Part shown: positions 9,967-18,537 of the stretch, piece by piece
Numbering within the stretch: the stretch's first letter is position 1
How the letters are laid out: each line of letters starts with the position of its first letter
Assembly (NCBI GenBank): GCA_934691625.1
Contig: CAKUTA010000002.1
Coordinates: 365,933-429,932 of the forward strand
Direction: 5' to 3'
Origin: an uncultured Bacteroidales bacterium
Lineage (GTDB): Bacteria > Bacteroidota > Bacteroidia > Bacteroidales > UBA932
Length of the DNA: 64,000 nt
Translations under genes and position numbers: made by a program
Notes under the pieces: model-generated
The model's input: only the letters and a program-made list of their open reading frames with translations
The model's database searches: none
Told to the model about the DNA's origin: nothing

Positions 9967-10101
9967 ATCAATATTGGTATTAGTTGTTATCTGTCCGGAA
10001 TCACTGCAATGCGGCGACTCTGTATTTCTGGATGCAATTTAGACACGAATGCCACGAAACGACTTTACAAATCGTTCATATTTCCGCAATTTTATAAAAA
10101 A
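9967..10101. promoter_or_regulatory. Intergenic region expected to hold the PUL 1 operon promoter
   Basis: This 135-bp AT-rich gap separates the end of the hybrid regulator gene from the first PUL structural gene, both on the minus strand. The operon promoter and the binding site of the regulator should lie here. On the minus strand TAAATTGC (near 10035-10042) is a partial match to the TAnnTTTG -7 box, but no properly spaced TTTG is present, as expected for an activator-dependent promoter. No transcription terminator is evident behind the regulator gene. Confidence 0.4.
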
Positions 10102-13100
10102 CTATTTTCCGTAGTCCTTGGGAAGAGTGCCGAACTCAGTGAAAAAGATTTTGGAAAAATAAGATATGTTGTTGAATCCGACTGCATACATTACTTCTGA
10201 AACTGTCATTCCGGAACCAGACGCAAGCAGCTGTGCGGCCCTCTTCAGGCGGATGCTGCGGAGAAACTGGATTGCTGACATTCCTGTTATTGACTTGATT
10301 TTACGATATAGCTGCGGGCGGGAGTATCCTATATTCTGGCAGAGGTCGTCCACACCGTAGTCCGGCTCTGAAATATGTTCCTCTATATTGTCTATGCAGC
10401 TGCGTATGAACTTCTCATCAACCGGAGTTGCAGTCACTGCCGAAGGCTCAAGTTTAATCGCTGTGCGGAAAGACTGGCGCATGCATTCGCGCTGGCGGAT
10501 AAGGTTGTCGATACGCGAAATCAGGAGTTCAGCATGAAACGGCTTTGTGATGTAGTCATCAGCCATCATCTGGTAACCCTCCATCTTGTAGGCCGGCAGA
10601 TCACGTGCGGAGACAAGTATGACAGGAATGTGTGATGTGACATTATTTTCCTTTATTCTTCGGCAAAGTTCCAATCCGTTCATTCCCGGCATCACGATAT
10701 CAGTGAGAACAAGATCCGGCTGTTCGGCTATTGTCTTTTCATACCCCTCAGAACCGTCATGTGCGGTGATTACATTATATCGTGTAGAAAGCAGCTGGTT
10801 CAGATATTCTCGGAGTTCTGCGCTGTCATCGACGACAAGCACCAGATGCTCCCGTTCAACGCCTGCATGGCTTCCTGCATGTGCTGTGCGGAACTCTGCA
10901 ATCGAATCGTAGTTGGAGATATGGTCGCTGTTCTCGTATTCACGGTCTATCTGTTCCGGAGTGAACTGTGTGCAGCCGTATGGGAGAAACATATAAAACG
11001 AGGTTATGCCTCCAGGCACTGATTCGGCCCAGATCTTTCCGGAGTGGGACAGCACGGCAGAGCGGCTTATAGACAAGCCTATGCCCATTCCACCCCTGTC
11101 GTTGTTGCTGCCTTGATGAAAACGGTCGAAAATGAATGGCAGATCCTCCGGAAGAATACCTATCCCGAGGTTGGATACAGTCAGCTGCACGCCTTGGCGG
11201 TTTTCACTGTCAGTGCATTCCGATACTTCTACCTTTATATCTCCTCCTCTGTCCGGGGAATATTTCACGGCATTCGACATGAGGTTAAGTATCACTTTCT
11301 CGATGCTGTCCTTGTCTATAAATACTTTTTGGCTTAACTGGTTTACCTGTACGGAGAACTCATATCCCCGTGTTTTTGCGATAGGCTGAAAAAGAAGACA
11401 GATCTCCTCTACAAAACGGGAGAAATCGATTTCGACGACATGCAGCCGCACTTCACCGTTGTCATATCGCCTCAAATCTGTTATTGATTCAATGTGTTTC
11501 TGGAGAATCTTTGCAGACTGATCCACAAGCTGCAGCCGGTTCAGTGTAGTCTTTCCAAGATTCGGATTCTTCAGCAGCTCCTCTATAGGCGCAGTTATCA
11601 ATGTGAGTGGTGTCCGGATTTCATGCAGGAAGTCAGTGTGAAACTTGAGCTCGTTCTCATTTCGTTCACGTTGTTCCTCGCGAAGCTTGTCTGCAAGTTC
11701 CTCCTGATGATGTCTGACGTTGCGCCTGTGTATCAGGACAACGGTGATGACAATAGCCGTAATGGCCAGAAGAAAATAGAAGATCATCGCACCGGCAGAT
11801 ATATACCATGGCGGAAGAATCCTGACATTCACGGATGCCGGTGTGTCGCTCCACAATCCGTCGCTGTTGGAGGCATAGACAGTAAATGTATATCTTCCCG
11901 GTCTGAGACTCAGGTATGAGGCGAAGGGTGCGGTCCCGTCGGTGATGTGCCAGCTTTCGTCAAGACCTTTCATGCAGTACCGGTACCGGTTCCGCTCCGG
12001 ACGGGCGAAATGCATGGCGGAAAATCGGAAAAGTAGATTGTTGCTGCGGCTGCCGAGCCTTATGCTCCTGACCTTTCGGATGGGCAATGTGCGTTCATGA
12101 ACGTCTGCGAAAGCTTTCCCGTTTATTGTCAGAGACGTTATCTGAACTTGCGAGGAGTCAGCATTGCCTATTATTTCCATAGGATCAAATACATTGAACC
12201 CGTTTATTCCGCCGAAAGCCATCCTTCCGTCACGCATCAGCACGGCATCATACATCTTGAATGCATTGCTTTGCAGTCCGTCTTTCCGTGTGAAGCAGGC
12301 GATGTTCCCTGTCTTGGGACAGAACCGGATTAGCCCGAAACCACCTATCCACAAATTGCCATCCTTGTCTTCAAGCATCGACTCAAACTCATTGTTCGGG
12401 AGCTCCGGGCAGGAGGTCTTGTCGTATATGGAGAAACTTCCGTCGTCTTTCATGCAGCATAATCCAAGCCCCAGCGCTGACACCCATAGTCTCCCATCGG
12501 AAGCCCTGTATATGAAAGATATGAATTCGCCGGCCCCGTCATCGGGGTTCATCCGTATTCTTGACACATGCCGGACATTTCCATCATCGCCGACATCGAT
12601 CCTGCTGAGTCCCGAGCGTGAGCCCACCCACACGGTCTCACCAGTTTCGCTTTCTTCTATCAGCAGATCCGTCACACAGTCATCTGCAAGTGATGCTTCG
12701 TCCAGAGGGTCTCTGCGGAAACAGTCCCACCTGCTTCCGGCGGGATTGTCAATGCCATCGTCGGAGGAACGGTAGAGCCCGTCTCCGGTTGCTATCCACA
12801 TTGTCCCGAATGAATCTGCCGCAAATTTATAGATGCTCATCAGCGGCGGAAGGTTATGCGGAACTTCCAGCCTGAAGGGAAGACCTTTCGCGGCCCGCTC
12901 TATGTCTGAGGCAGGTATTATTCCGACACCTCTGTCCCACGAGCCTACCCATACTGCACCGTCGTGGCTCTGCCAGAGAGCAGACACTGTCCTTCCTTCA
13001 AACACTGAAAGCGAGCGCTTGTCGATTTGCGTGATTTCGTCTCCACACATTACAGCCACTTGTCCATCTCTGGAAGACAGCCATAATCTGTTTTTGTCAT

Positions 13101-14106
13101 CCGCCATCATTGCCACTATCTGTTCCTCCTCGCCTTCAGAGCTCAGCGAGAATAGCTTGAACCGTCTGCTGTTGGCGTTGCTTCTGTAGCATCCGCCGCC
13201 AACCGTGCCTACCCACAGAACGTCCGAACAGTCACAGCAGACAGATGAAACCTCATGAGTCTTGCTCAGGCCTGCCGTGAAATTGCCTGTTTCCTGTAAA
13301 GAACTGTCATAGCAGAGCAGGCCATCCTTTACTGTGCCGACATATATATTGCCGCTCCTGTCTGCACATGATGCCCTGCTGGCACATGTGTTGAGTTGCG
13401 TCAATGCGTATGTCTCAGTGTCAAATATCCAGCATCCTTCGTATGAAGTCACGAGAAGTCCTGATTCCACTGGCAGGAAGGAAGTAGGGAAAATATCCTT
13501 AAGTGACGTTGTCTTGCCGCTTTTTCTGTTGAAGGTGATGAGAGCAGACGGTGTCCCAAGCAGCAGGTTCTCTGAGTCTATTTGCCGGCATACAGATATC
13601 GCGCTCCCTAGAGAACGGGACGACAGGTCATATATGCCGTCATGGCATGACAGTTCTGATATGCCGTCATCTGTGCAGATTATCACTGCATTTCCATCAT
13701 GAGAAGGAAATATTCCATTGACATAATTGGATGGGACATTTATCGTCTTCACAAAAGCATCCTTTACCGTGTCAAATATCGTGACACCACCAGTTTCTGT
13801 CCCTATGTAGAGAAGACCTTCCGGAGCAAGATATAATGATCTTATTCGTGAACTTTCCAGAATGGAGTTCGATGCATCATACACTGTCAGCTCATATCCG
13901 TCATACCGGCAGAGGCCGGAATATGTTCCAATCCAGATAAACCCATCGCCGTCTTGCACGATAGCAGAGACATCTGTATGCGGAAGTCCTTCATCTACCG
14001 ATAATTGCTCCATATATGACCGTTCCTGTGCCGCTATATGCACACTGAAAAGGCTCAGCAGAAAGATTACGGAGAATATGTGTCTTTTCAAGATGTCCTG
14101 TACCAT
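10102..14106 (-). CDS. Hybrid two-component system regulator of PUL 1
   Basis: A 1334-residue single-polypeptide sensor and response regulator. In order: signal peptide (1-26), two periplasmic beta-propellers of Reg_prop repeats (about 30-690, with many GLWIGT/DLWVGT-like blades), a Y_Y_Y domain (about 700-765), one membrane helix (about 773-795), HisKA with phospho-acceptor His828 in FLHEIRTPLTLI, HATPase (N box near 942, G box GGMGIGLSI near 1007), a receiver with acceptor Asp1136 in LVLTDIVMPGMNG, and a C-terminal AraC-type helix-turn-helix (about 1235-1334). Such regulators bind an oligosaccharide in the periplasm and activate the adjacent PUL. All key residues are present. Its promoter is fused to the end of a family A repeat. 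Confidence 0.97.
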   Translation of the reverse strand: MVQDILKRHIFSVIFLLSLFSVHIAAQERSYMEQLSVDEGLPHTDVSAIVQDGDGFIWIGTYSGLCRYDGYELTVYDASNSILESSRIRSLYLAPEGLLYIGTETGGVTIFDTVKDAFVKTINVPSNYVNGIFPSHDGNAVIICTDDGISELSCHDGIYDLSSRSLGSAISVCRQIDSENLLLGTPSALITFNRKSGKTTSLKDIFPTSFLPVESGLLVTSYEGCWIFDTETYALTQLNTCASRASCADRSGNIYVGTVKDGLLCYDSSLQETGNFTAGLSKTHEVSSVCCDCSDVLWVGTVGGGCYRSNANSRRFKLFSLSSEGEEEQIVAMMADDKNRLWLSSRDGQVAVMCGDEITQIDKRSLSVFEGRTVSALWQSHDGAVWVGSWDRGVGIIPASDIERAAKGLPFRLEVPHNLPPLMSIYKFAADSFGTMWIATGDGLYRSSDDGIDNPAGSRWDCFRRDPLDEASLADDCVTDLLIEESETGETVWVGSRSGLSRIDVGDDGNVRHVSRIRMNPDDGAGEFISFIYRASDGRLWVSALGLGLCCMKDDGSFSIYDKTSCPELPNNEFESMLEDKDGNLWIGGFGLIRFCPKTGNIACFTRKDGLQSNAFKMYDAVLMRDGRMAFGGINGFNVFDPMEIIGNADSSQVQITSLTINGKAFADVHERTLPIRKVRSIRLGSRSNNLLFRFSAMHFARPERNRYRYCMKGLDESWHITDGTAPFASYLSLRPGRYTFTVYASNSDGLWSDTPASVNVRILPPWYISAGAMIFYFLLAITAIVITVVLIHRRNVRHHQEELADKLREEQRERNENELKFHTDFLHEIRTPLTLITAPIEELLKNPNLGKTTLNRLQLVDQSAKILQKHIESITDLRRYDNGEVRLHVVEIDFSRFVEEICLLFQPIAKTRGYEFSVQVNQLSQKVFIDKDSIEKVILNLMSNAVKYSPDRGGDIKVEVSECTDSENRQGVQLTVSNLGIGILPEDLPFIFDRFHQGSNNDRGGMGIGLSISRSAVLSHSGKIWAESVPGGITSFYMFLPYGCTQFTPEQIDREYENSDHISNYDSIAEFRTAHAGSHAGVEREHLVLVVDDSAELREYLNQLLSTRYNVITAHDGSEGYEKTIAEQPDLVLTDIVMPGMNGLELCRRIKENNVTSHIPVILVSARDLPAYKMEGYQMMADDYITKPFHAELLISRIDNLIRQRECMRQSFRTAIKLEPSAVTATPVDEKFIRSCIDNIEEHISEPDYGVDDLCQNIGYSRPQLYRKIKSITGMSAIQFLRSIRLKRAAQLLASGSGMTVSEVMYAVGFNNISYFSKIFFTEFGTLPKDYGK

Positions 14107-14124
14107 ACGTATGATTTATCTGTA

Positions 14125-14132
14125 CAAAATTA
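14125..14132 (-). promoter_or_regulatory. Putative -7 box of the hybrid regulator gene
   Basis: On the minus strand these bases read TAATTTTG, a match to the Bacteroides TAnnTTTG box, 18 bp before the start codon. The first bases of the box belong to the terminal repeat of element A1. No exact TTTG -33 box is present at the right distance, although TTTTC occurs inside the element. Confidence 0.45.
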
Positions 14133-14302
14133 AGAAACTGTTTGAATTTATGTCGAAAAGTTTTTTATGAGTCTTTCCGGTATGGTTTTCCCGGCCTTCC
14201 TCAGTCTGATAGGCTCCTGCTATCCTTTCCAGAATCTCGGGAAAACTCTCCTCGGAAATCCTTCATAAAATTTCTGTCGAATAAAATTCAAACAGCTTCT
14301 TA
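14131..14302. repeat. Family A inverted-repeat element, copy A1 (172 bp)
   Basis: The element begins TAAGAAACTGTTTGAATTTA and ends with a near-complement (AATTCAAACAGCTTCTTA). Read on the opposite strand it matches copies at 45129 and 55950 in the termini and in a central block that includes GATAGC, a short loop and GCCTATC, and GGCCGGGA. No open reading frame is present. It fills the leader side of the hybrid regulator gene and abuts copy A2 head to tail, sharing the bases TA. Confidence 0.8.
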
Positions 14303-14378
14303 GAAACTGTTTTGAAATGATTGAAAAGTTGTTTGAGGTAAAATACCTTCAGACGATAATTTCAAGACAACTTCTTGA
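14301..14378. repeat. Family A element, internally deleted copy A2 (78 bp)
   Basis: Both ends of the family are present (GAAACTGTTTTGAAATGATT on the left, TAATTTCAAGACAACTTCTT on the right), together with the sub-terminal blocks GTTTGAGGTAAAA and CCTTCAGACGA. The central hairpin part is missing. It looks like a minimal, internally deleted derivative. It lies between A1 and the pflB promoter. Confidence 0.75.
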
Positions 14379-14547
14379 ATGGGCGTTTTATGATGGATTT
14401 GCGAGGAAAACATCCCTGTATGTCCTTAATTGGTGCCTGTTTTTCAGTATCTGACTAAAAATGGCTTTCAATATTTACTAAAAACGTTAAATATTATTAA
14501 AATTTTTAACTTAAACGCTTTATAAACATAAAAATATTAAGCTTGGA
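14379..14547. other. AT-rich non-coding stretch upstream of the pflB promoter
   Basis: Very AT-rich DNA with runs of A and T and several ATTAAA-type words. No reading frame of useful length, hairpin with a T tract, or repeat was recognised. It may hold upstream control sites for pflB. Confidence 0.4.
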
Positions 14548-14579
14548 TTTGGAGCTGGCTTAAGATTTGCTTATCTTTG
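14548..14579 (+). promoter_or_regulatory. Bacteroides-type promoter of pflB
   Basis: TTTG at 14548-14551, a 20-base spacer, and TATCTTTG at 14572-14579 fit the primary sigma consensus of Bacteroidota (TTTG, 19-21 bases, TAnnTTTG) exactly. Transcription should begin near 14586, leaving a leader of about 60 bases before the pflB start at 14648. Confidence 0.85.
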
Positions 14580-14647
14580 CATAAGTTATCACAGCGCCAC
14601 GGAATTTGAAAAGTTCAAAATAAGTGACGTAATCACAAATAAAACGA

Positions 14648-16876
14648 ATGAAATCAAAGATCAATTTCTCAGACGGACTCTGGAACAGCGAGATCAATGT
14701 CGCTGACTTTGTTTACAGCAACATCACTCCATACGAGGGGGATGCTTCTTTTCTTCAGGGGCCGTCAGCCCGTACAAAAAAACTGTGGGACGAATGCCTT
14801 GCGGCTCTGGAAGAGGAACGTGAAAGAGGGGGAGTCAGAAGCATTGACCCTAAGACAATTTCCACCATTACTTCACATGCCGCCGGCTACATTGACAAGG
14901 ACAGCGAACTTATCGTGGGCCTGCAGACTGACGAGCTTCTCAAGCGTGCAATCAAGCCTTTCGGAGGCTGGAGGGTCGTCGAGAAGGCCTGCCGTGAGAA
15001 CGGGGTTGAGCTTGATCCGAAGGTGAAGGAGATTTTTACGCATTACCGCAAGTCGCACAATGACGGGGTTTTCGATGTCTATACTGACGAGATCCTGAAA
15101 TTCAGGAAACTGGGCTTCCTTACAGGTCTTCCGGACAATTACTCCAGGGGACGTATCATCGGTGACTACAGGCGTATAGCTCTTTATGGACTTGACCGTC
15201 TTATCGAGGCGAAGCAGCAGGACCTCAAGAATCTTACAGGTCCGATGACGGATGCCAAGATCAATCTCCGCGAGGAAGTTGCAGAGCAGATAAAGGCATT
15301 GAACGAGATGAAGCAGCTGGGCGGGATGTATGGCCTGGAGCTTGGGCGTCCTGCCGAAACTGCGCAGGAGGCTGTCCAGTGGGTGTATATGGGATATCTA
15401 GCCGCTGTCAAGGAGCAGGATGGGGCCGCCATGTCACTTGGCAATGTGTCTTCATTCCTGGATATCTATATCCATCGCGACCTAGAGAACGGGCTCATAG
15501 ACGAGACCTTCGCACAGGAGCTTATCGACCAGTTTGTGATGAAGCTCAGGATGGTGCGCCATCTCAGGATGCAGTCGTATAACGATATTTTCGCGGGAGA
15601 CCCTACATGGGTTACAGAGGCTCTTGGCGGACGATATAATGACGGCAAGATAAAGGTGACGAAGACTTCTTTCCGTTTCCTCCAGACTCTGTATAACCTC
15701 GGACCAGCACCGGAGCCGAACATGACCGTGCTCTGGAGTGCATCGCTTCCTGAGGGCTTCAAGAACTTCTGCGCCAAGGTTTCTGTGGATACAAGCTCAG
15801 TCCAGTATGAGAATGACGAGATGATGCGAAAGATCCGGGGTGAGGAGGACTATGGCATCGCATGCTGCGTCTCCTATCAGGCTGTTGGCAAGGCGATCCA
15901 GTTCTTCGGGGCCAGGGCCAACCTCGCCAAGGCATTGCTCCTGGCGATAAACGGCGGCCGCTGCGAGAATACCGGCACCGTCATGGTCGAGGGCATCGAG
16001 CCACTGAAGAGCGACGAGCTGAACTATGACGAGGTGCTGGCGAACTACCGGAAAGTGCTGCATCAGGTGGCGCGTGTATATAACGAGGCGATGAACATCA
16101 TCCACTATATGCACGACAAGTATGATTACGAGCGCTCCCAGATGGCGCTTATTGATACAGATCCGAAGATCAATCTCGCATACGGTGTCGCAGGGCTTTC
16201 CATCGCGGCTGATTCGCTTTCGGCTATCAAGTTCGCCAAGGTTAAGGCTCACCGCAATGAGGAGGGACTTACCGACGGGTTCGAGATAGACGGAGAGTAT
16301 CCATGCTTCGGCAATGATGATGACCGTGTGGACCTTATAGCTAAGGAACTTATACATTTCTTCAGTGGTGAACTGAAGAAGCTCCCGGTACACAAGAATG
16401 CTGAGCCGACATTGTCCATCCTCACTATCACTTCCAATGTGATGTATGGAAAGAAGACAGGAGCCACGCCTGACGGCCGCGAGAAGGGCAAGGCTTTCGC
16501 TCCTGGTGCGAATCCGATGCATGGCCGTGACTGCCACGGAGCCATCGCGTCGCTTTCGTCTGTCGCCAAGCTTGACTACAATGATGCCCAGGATGGTATC
16601 AGCAACACGTTCTCCATCGTGCCGAAATCGCTTGGTCCGACCACTGAGGAGCGTGTCGAGAATCTCGTGACAATGATGGACGGCTATTTCGCCAAGGGGG
16701 CGCACCATCTTAATGTCAATGTCCTTAACCGTGAGATGCTGGAGGATGCGATGGAGCATCCGGAGAAGTATCCGCAGCTCACGATCCGTGTGTCTGGCTA
16801 TGCCGTGAACTTCACCAAGCTCAGCCGTGAGCACCAGCTGGAGGTCATCGCAAGGACATTCCATCAGTCAATGTAA
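14648..16876 (+). CDS. pflB: Formate C-acetyltransferase (pyruvate formate-lyase)
   Basis: A 742-residue glycyl-radical enzyme that splits pyruvate with CoA into acetyl-CoA and formate, a main route of anaerobic fermentation in the cytoplasm. The active-site cysteine pair is Cys406-Cys407 (GIACCVS), followed by the conserved block [14 protein letters not shown]. The radical-bearing glycine is Gly717 in RVSGYAVNF, 25 residues from the end, as in other PFLs. Length is normal. A consensus promoter lies 70 bp upstream. The activase gene follows 100 bp downstream with a structured spacer between them. The enzyme is oxygen sensitive once activated, so this organism is an anaerobe or facultative anaerobe. 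Confidence 0.98.
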   Translation: MKSKINFSDGLWNSEINVADFVYSNITPYEGDASFLQGPSARTKKLWDECLAALEEERERGGVRSIDPKTISTITSHAAGYIDKDSELIVGLQTDELLKRAIKPFGGWRVVEKACRENGVELDPKVKEIFTHYRKSHNDGVFDVYTDEILKFRKLGFLTGLPDNYSRGRIIGDYRRIALYGLDRLIEAKQQDLKNLTGPMTDAKINLREEVAEQIKALNEMKQLGGMYGLELGRPAETAQEAVQWVYMGYLAAVKEQDGAAMSLGNVSSFLDIYIHRDLENGLIDETFAQELIDQFVMKLRMVRHLRMQSYNDIFAGDPTWVTEALGGRYNDGKIKVTKTSFRFLQTLYNLGPAPEPNMTVLWSASLPEGFKNFCAKVSVDTSSVQYENDEMMRKIRGEEDYGIACCVSYQAVGKAIQFFGARANLAKALLLAINGGRCENTGTVMVEGIEPLKSDELNYDEVLANYRKVLHQVARVYNEAMNIIHYMHDKYDYERSQMALIDTDPKINLAYGVAGLSIAADSLSAIKFAKVKAHRNEEGLTDGFEIDGEYPCFGNDDDRVDLIAKELIHFFSGELKKLPVHKNAEPTLSILTITSNVMYGKKTGATPDGREKGKAFAPGANPMHGRDCHGAIASLSSVAKLDYNDAQDGISNTFSIVPKSLGPTTEERVENLVTMMDGYFAKGAHHLNVNVLNREMLEDAMEHPEKYPQLTIRVSGYAVNFTKLSREHQLEVIARTFHQSM

Positions 16877-16883
16877 TATGCTG

Positions 16884-16979
16884 TCATTGATTATCAATGA
16901 CTTACATATTTCAAATGTCGCGATGTCGTACTTTGGGATTTGTAACTCGCTGATAATCAGCAAAACCTTGTGAAATATG
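16884..16979 (+). promoter_or_regulatory. Structured pflB-pflA spacer that can enclose the pflA start codon
   Basis: Three inverted repeats are visible: a 17-bp palindrome TCATTGATTATCAATGA (16884-16900), a 9-bp pair CATATTTCA (16905-16913) with TGAAATATG (16971-16979), and inside it GCTGATAATCAGC (16949-16961). The last three bases of the outer pair are the ATG of pflA. The structure could limit pflA translation or partly end transcription. Confidence 0.55.
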
Positions 16980-17705
16980 AATATCAATGTACATTCATAC
17001 GAATCAATGGGGACTTACGACGGGCCTGGTCTCAGGCTCGTCGTCTTTCTTCAGGGCTGCCCGTTCCGCTGCCTGTATTGCGCCAATCCTGATACGATAG
17101 CTTTTGATGGCGGTCATCCGACAGCGCCTGAGGAGATATTGCACATGGCGCTGAGCCAGAAGCCGTTTTTCGGCAGGAAAGGGGGAGTGACTTTCTCTGG
17201 AGGCGAGCCTACAGCCCAGGCTGAAGCCCTGATTCCGCTGGTGAAGATGCTGAAGGATAATGGAATACATGTATGCCTTGATTCAAACGGCGGAGTGTGG
17301 AATCCTCATGTCGAGGAACTTTTCGGGCTTGTTGACCTGGTGCTGCTGGACGTGAAGGAATTCAGCCCGCAGCGTCATCGTGCCATCACTGGCAGGGACA
17401 ATGCCGTAACCCTCCGTACTGCCTCCTGGCTGGAGGAACATGGCAAGCCTTTCTGGCTCCGCTACGTCCTGGTTCCGGGCTACAGCGATTTCGAGGAGGA
17501 TATCCGCGCCTTGGGACAGCACTTCGGAAGCTTCCGCATGCTTCAGCGCGTGGAGATCCTTCCGTATCATACCCTTGGTGTCCATAAGTACGAAAGCATC
17601 GGGCAGGACTACAAGCTGAAGGACGTCCCGCTGAACACGCCTAAGCAGCTGGATCGTGCCCGCTCACTATTCATCGAATATTTCCCCAACGTGGTGCTGA
17701 ACTGA
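16977..17705 (+). CDS. pflA: Pyruvate formate-lyase activating enzyme (radical SAM)
   Basis: A 242-residue radical-SAM enzyme that places the glycyl radical on PFL, using an iron-sulfur cluster and S-adenosylmethionine. The cluster ligands are Cys28, Cys32 and Cys35 (GCPFRCLYC). The SAM-binding GG motif appears in GGVTFSGGEPT, and the early residues YDGPGLRLVVF match the family. Length is typical. It follows pflB by 100 bp and is probably transcribed with it. Its last codons and stop are duplicated 2.3 kb downstream at 19975, where they bound a two-gene cassette. Confidence 0.96.
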   Translation: MNINVHSYESMGTYDGPGLRLVVFLQGCPFRCLYCANPDTIAFDGGHPTAPEEILHMALSQKPFFGRKGGVTFSGGEPTAQAEALIPLVKMLKDNGIHVCLDSNGGVWNPHVEELFGLVDLVLLDVKEFSPQRHRAITGRDNAVTLRTASWLEEHGKPFWLRYVLVPGYSDFEEDIRALGQHFGSFRMLQRVEILPYHTLGVHKYESIGQDYKLKDVPLNTPKQLDRARSLFIEYFPNVVLN

Positions 17706-17854
17706 ATGCCCCTGTCCGGAACTTTCCATACCACGTTCTGAGTCTGTGGAGTGTAATACTCTGAATGTCAGCATAATAACCGATTTTCTACTCCATGATT
17801 TGTGGAGTAGAAAATCGGTTATTTGTTTATATATCAACGCATTACGCTCCACGC
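17694..17854. repeat. 161-bp direct repeat, left copy (pflA 3' end plus element B1)
   Basis: This segment starts inside the last codons of pflA (GTGCTGAACT) and contains the pflA stop, a 50-bp tract with TGTCCGGAACTTTCCAT, and family B element B1. The same 161 bases recur at 19975-20135 with no gaps and about 87% identity by hand count. Both copies have the same orientation. Confidence 0.85.
17746..17852. repeat. Family B hairpin element, copy B1
   Basis: The outer ends GTGGAGTGTAAT and ATTACGCTCCAC are inverted repeats. The centre is a perfect 20-bp stem (17776-17795 with 17803-17822, ATAACCGATTTTCTACTCCA and its complement) around a 7-base loop. It separates converging genes pflA and the DUF1643 gene and may serve as a two-way terminator. 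The right end supplies the last codons and stop of the DUF1643 gene. Confidence 0.85.
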
Positions 17855-18447
17855 AACTTATAGCAATACTCCGCTATATCCATCGGAACGAGTGCTGCCA
17901 TAGACGATATCCTGGAAGGATGAGGCGGATTGGCGTATGGCTTGTTGTGTCTTGTGGCATCCAACCTTAGGAACCTTCGGTTTTCGTTTGTGCATGACAA
18001 GGCATCGCAGATATCCTTGAAATATCCTGTAAGACCCTGCTTTACTATTGCCTTCCCGAAACATAGCAGGACATCTGAATCTTTGTATCGTTCAGCGATA
18101 TTGCGGATATGTTTCAGATTCTCTTGATGAGCGATGTCTTTCAACTCCATTTTTTCCGATGCAAGGTCTGAAGCCTTTTCGGTGATGATGGGGCATAGAT
18201 TCAGGATAATAAGCCCGTCATAGTTGTTGTTGAATGCGATCTTGCGCAGGTTGTCGGTAGTTCTGCTGAAATTTTCGTCATCTGTTTTCCCGCATGGATT
18301 CAGACCGATGGCAATAAGTGGATTCTTCGGACTGTCTGTAGGTGAAATCCACATTTCGTATCTGAAGTTTTTGTCAGGACCAGCCTTTTCGGTACTGGCG
18401 AATTTCAGTTTGTGCCAATCCGTTAGTTTAGTGCTATTCTCAGACAT
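17842..18447 (-). CDS. DUF1643 family protein
   Basis: A 201-residue cytoplasmic protein with the family's hallmark near residue 45 (IGLNPCGKTDDENFSRTTDN) and a second conserved part LNLCPIITEKAS near residue 80, followed by LLCFGKA and a C-terminal H-PYANPPHPSR segment. DUF1643 proteins are small, often found on mobile or accessory DNA, and their function is not established; the fold is thought to resemble uracil-DNA glycosylases, from memory. The final residues (RGA) and the stop codon come from element B1. The gene is more AT-rich than its neighbours and lies with the HD-hydrolase gene between 161-bp direct repeats, pointing to acquisition as a cassette. Confidence 0.75.
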   Translation of the reverse strand: MSENSTKLTDWHKLKFASTEKAGPDKNFRYEMWISPTDSPKNPLIAIGLNPCGKTDDENFSRTTDNLRKIAFNNNYDGLIILNLCPIITEKASDLASEKMELKDIAHQENLKHIRNIAERYKDSDVLLCFGKAIVKQGLTGYFKDICDALSCTNENRRFLRLDATRHNKPYANPPHPSRISSMAALVPMDIAEYCYKLRGA

Positions 18448-18537
18448 TGTGTAGATGTTTATTGGTGCACAAATATAATGATTATTGATTAATTAATCTC
18501 CTCCTTCTGAAGCTTCTCAATCAGAATTCGATAGATT

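Noticed and set aside
14131..14378. CRISPR-like interpretation of the tandem A1/A2 repeats
   Set aside because: There are only two copies, ends are inverted and not direct repeats, and there are no regular spacers or cas genes.
15797..16864. 355-codon open frame antisense to pflB
   Set aside because: It mirrors the codon pattern of pflB, shows no family features, and lies entirely within a certain gene.
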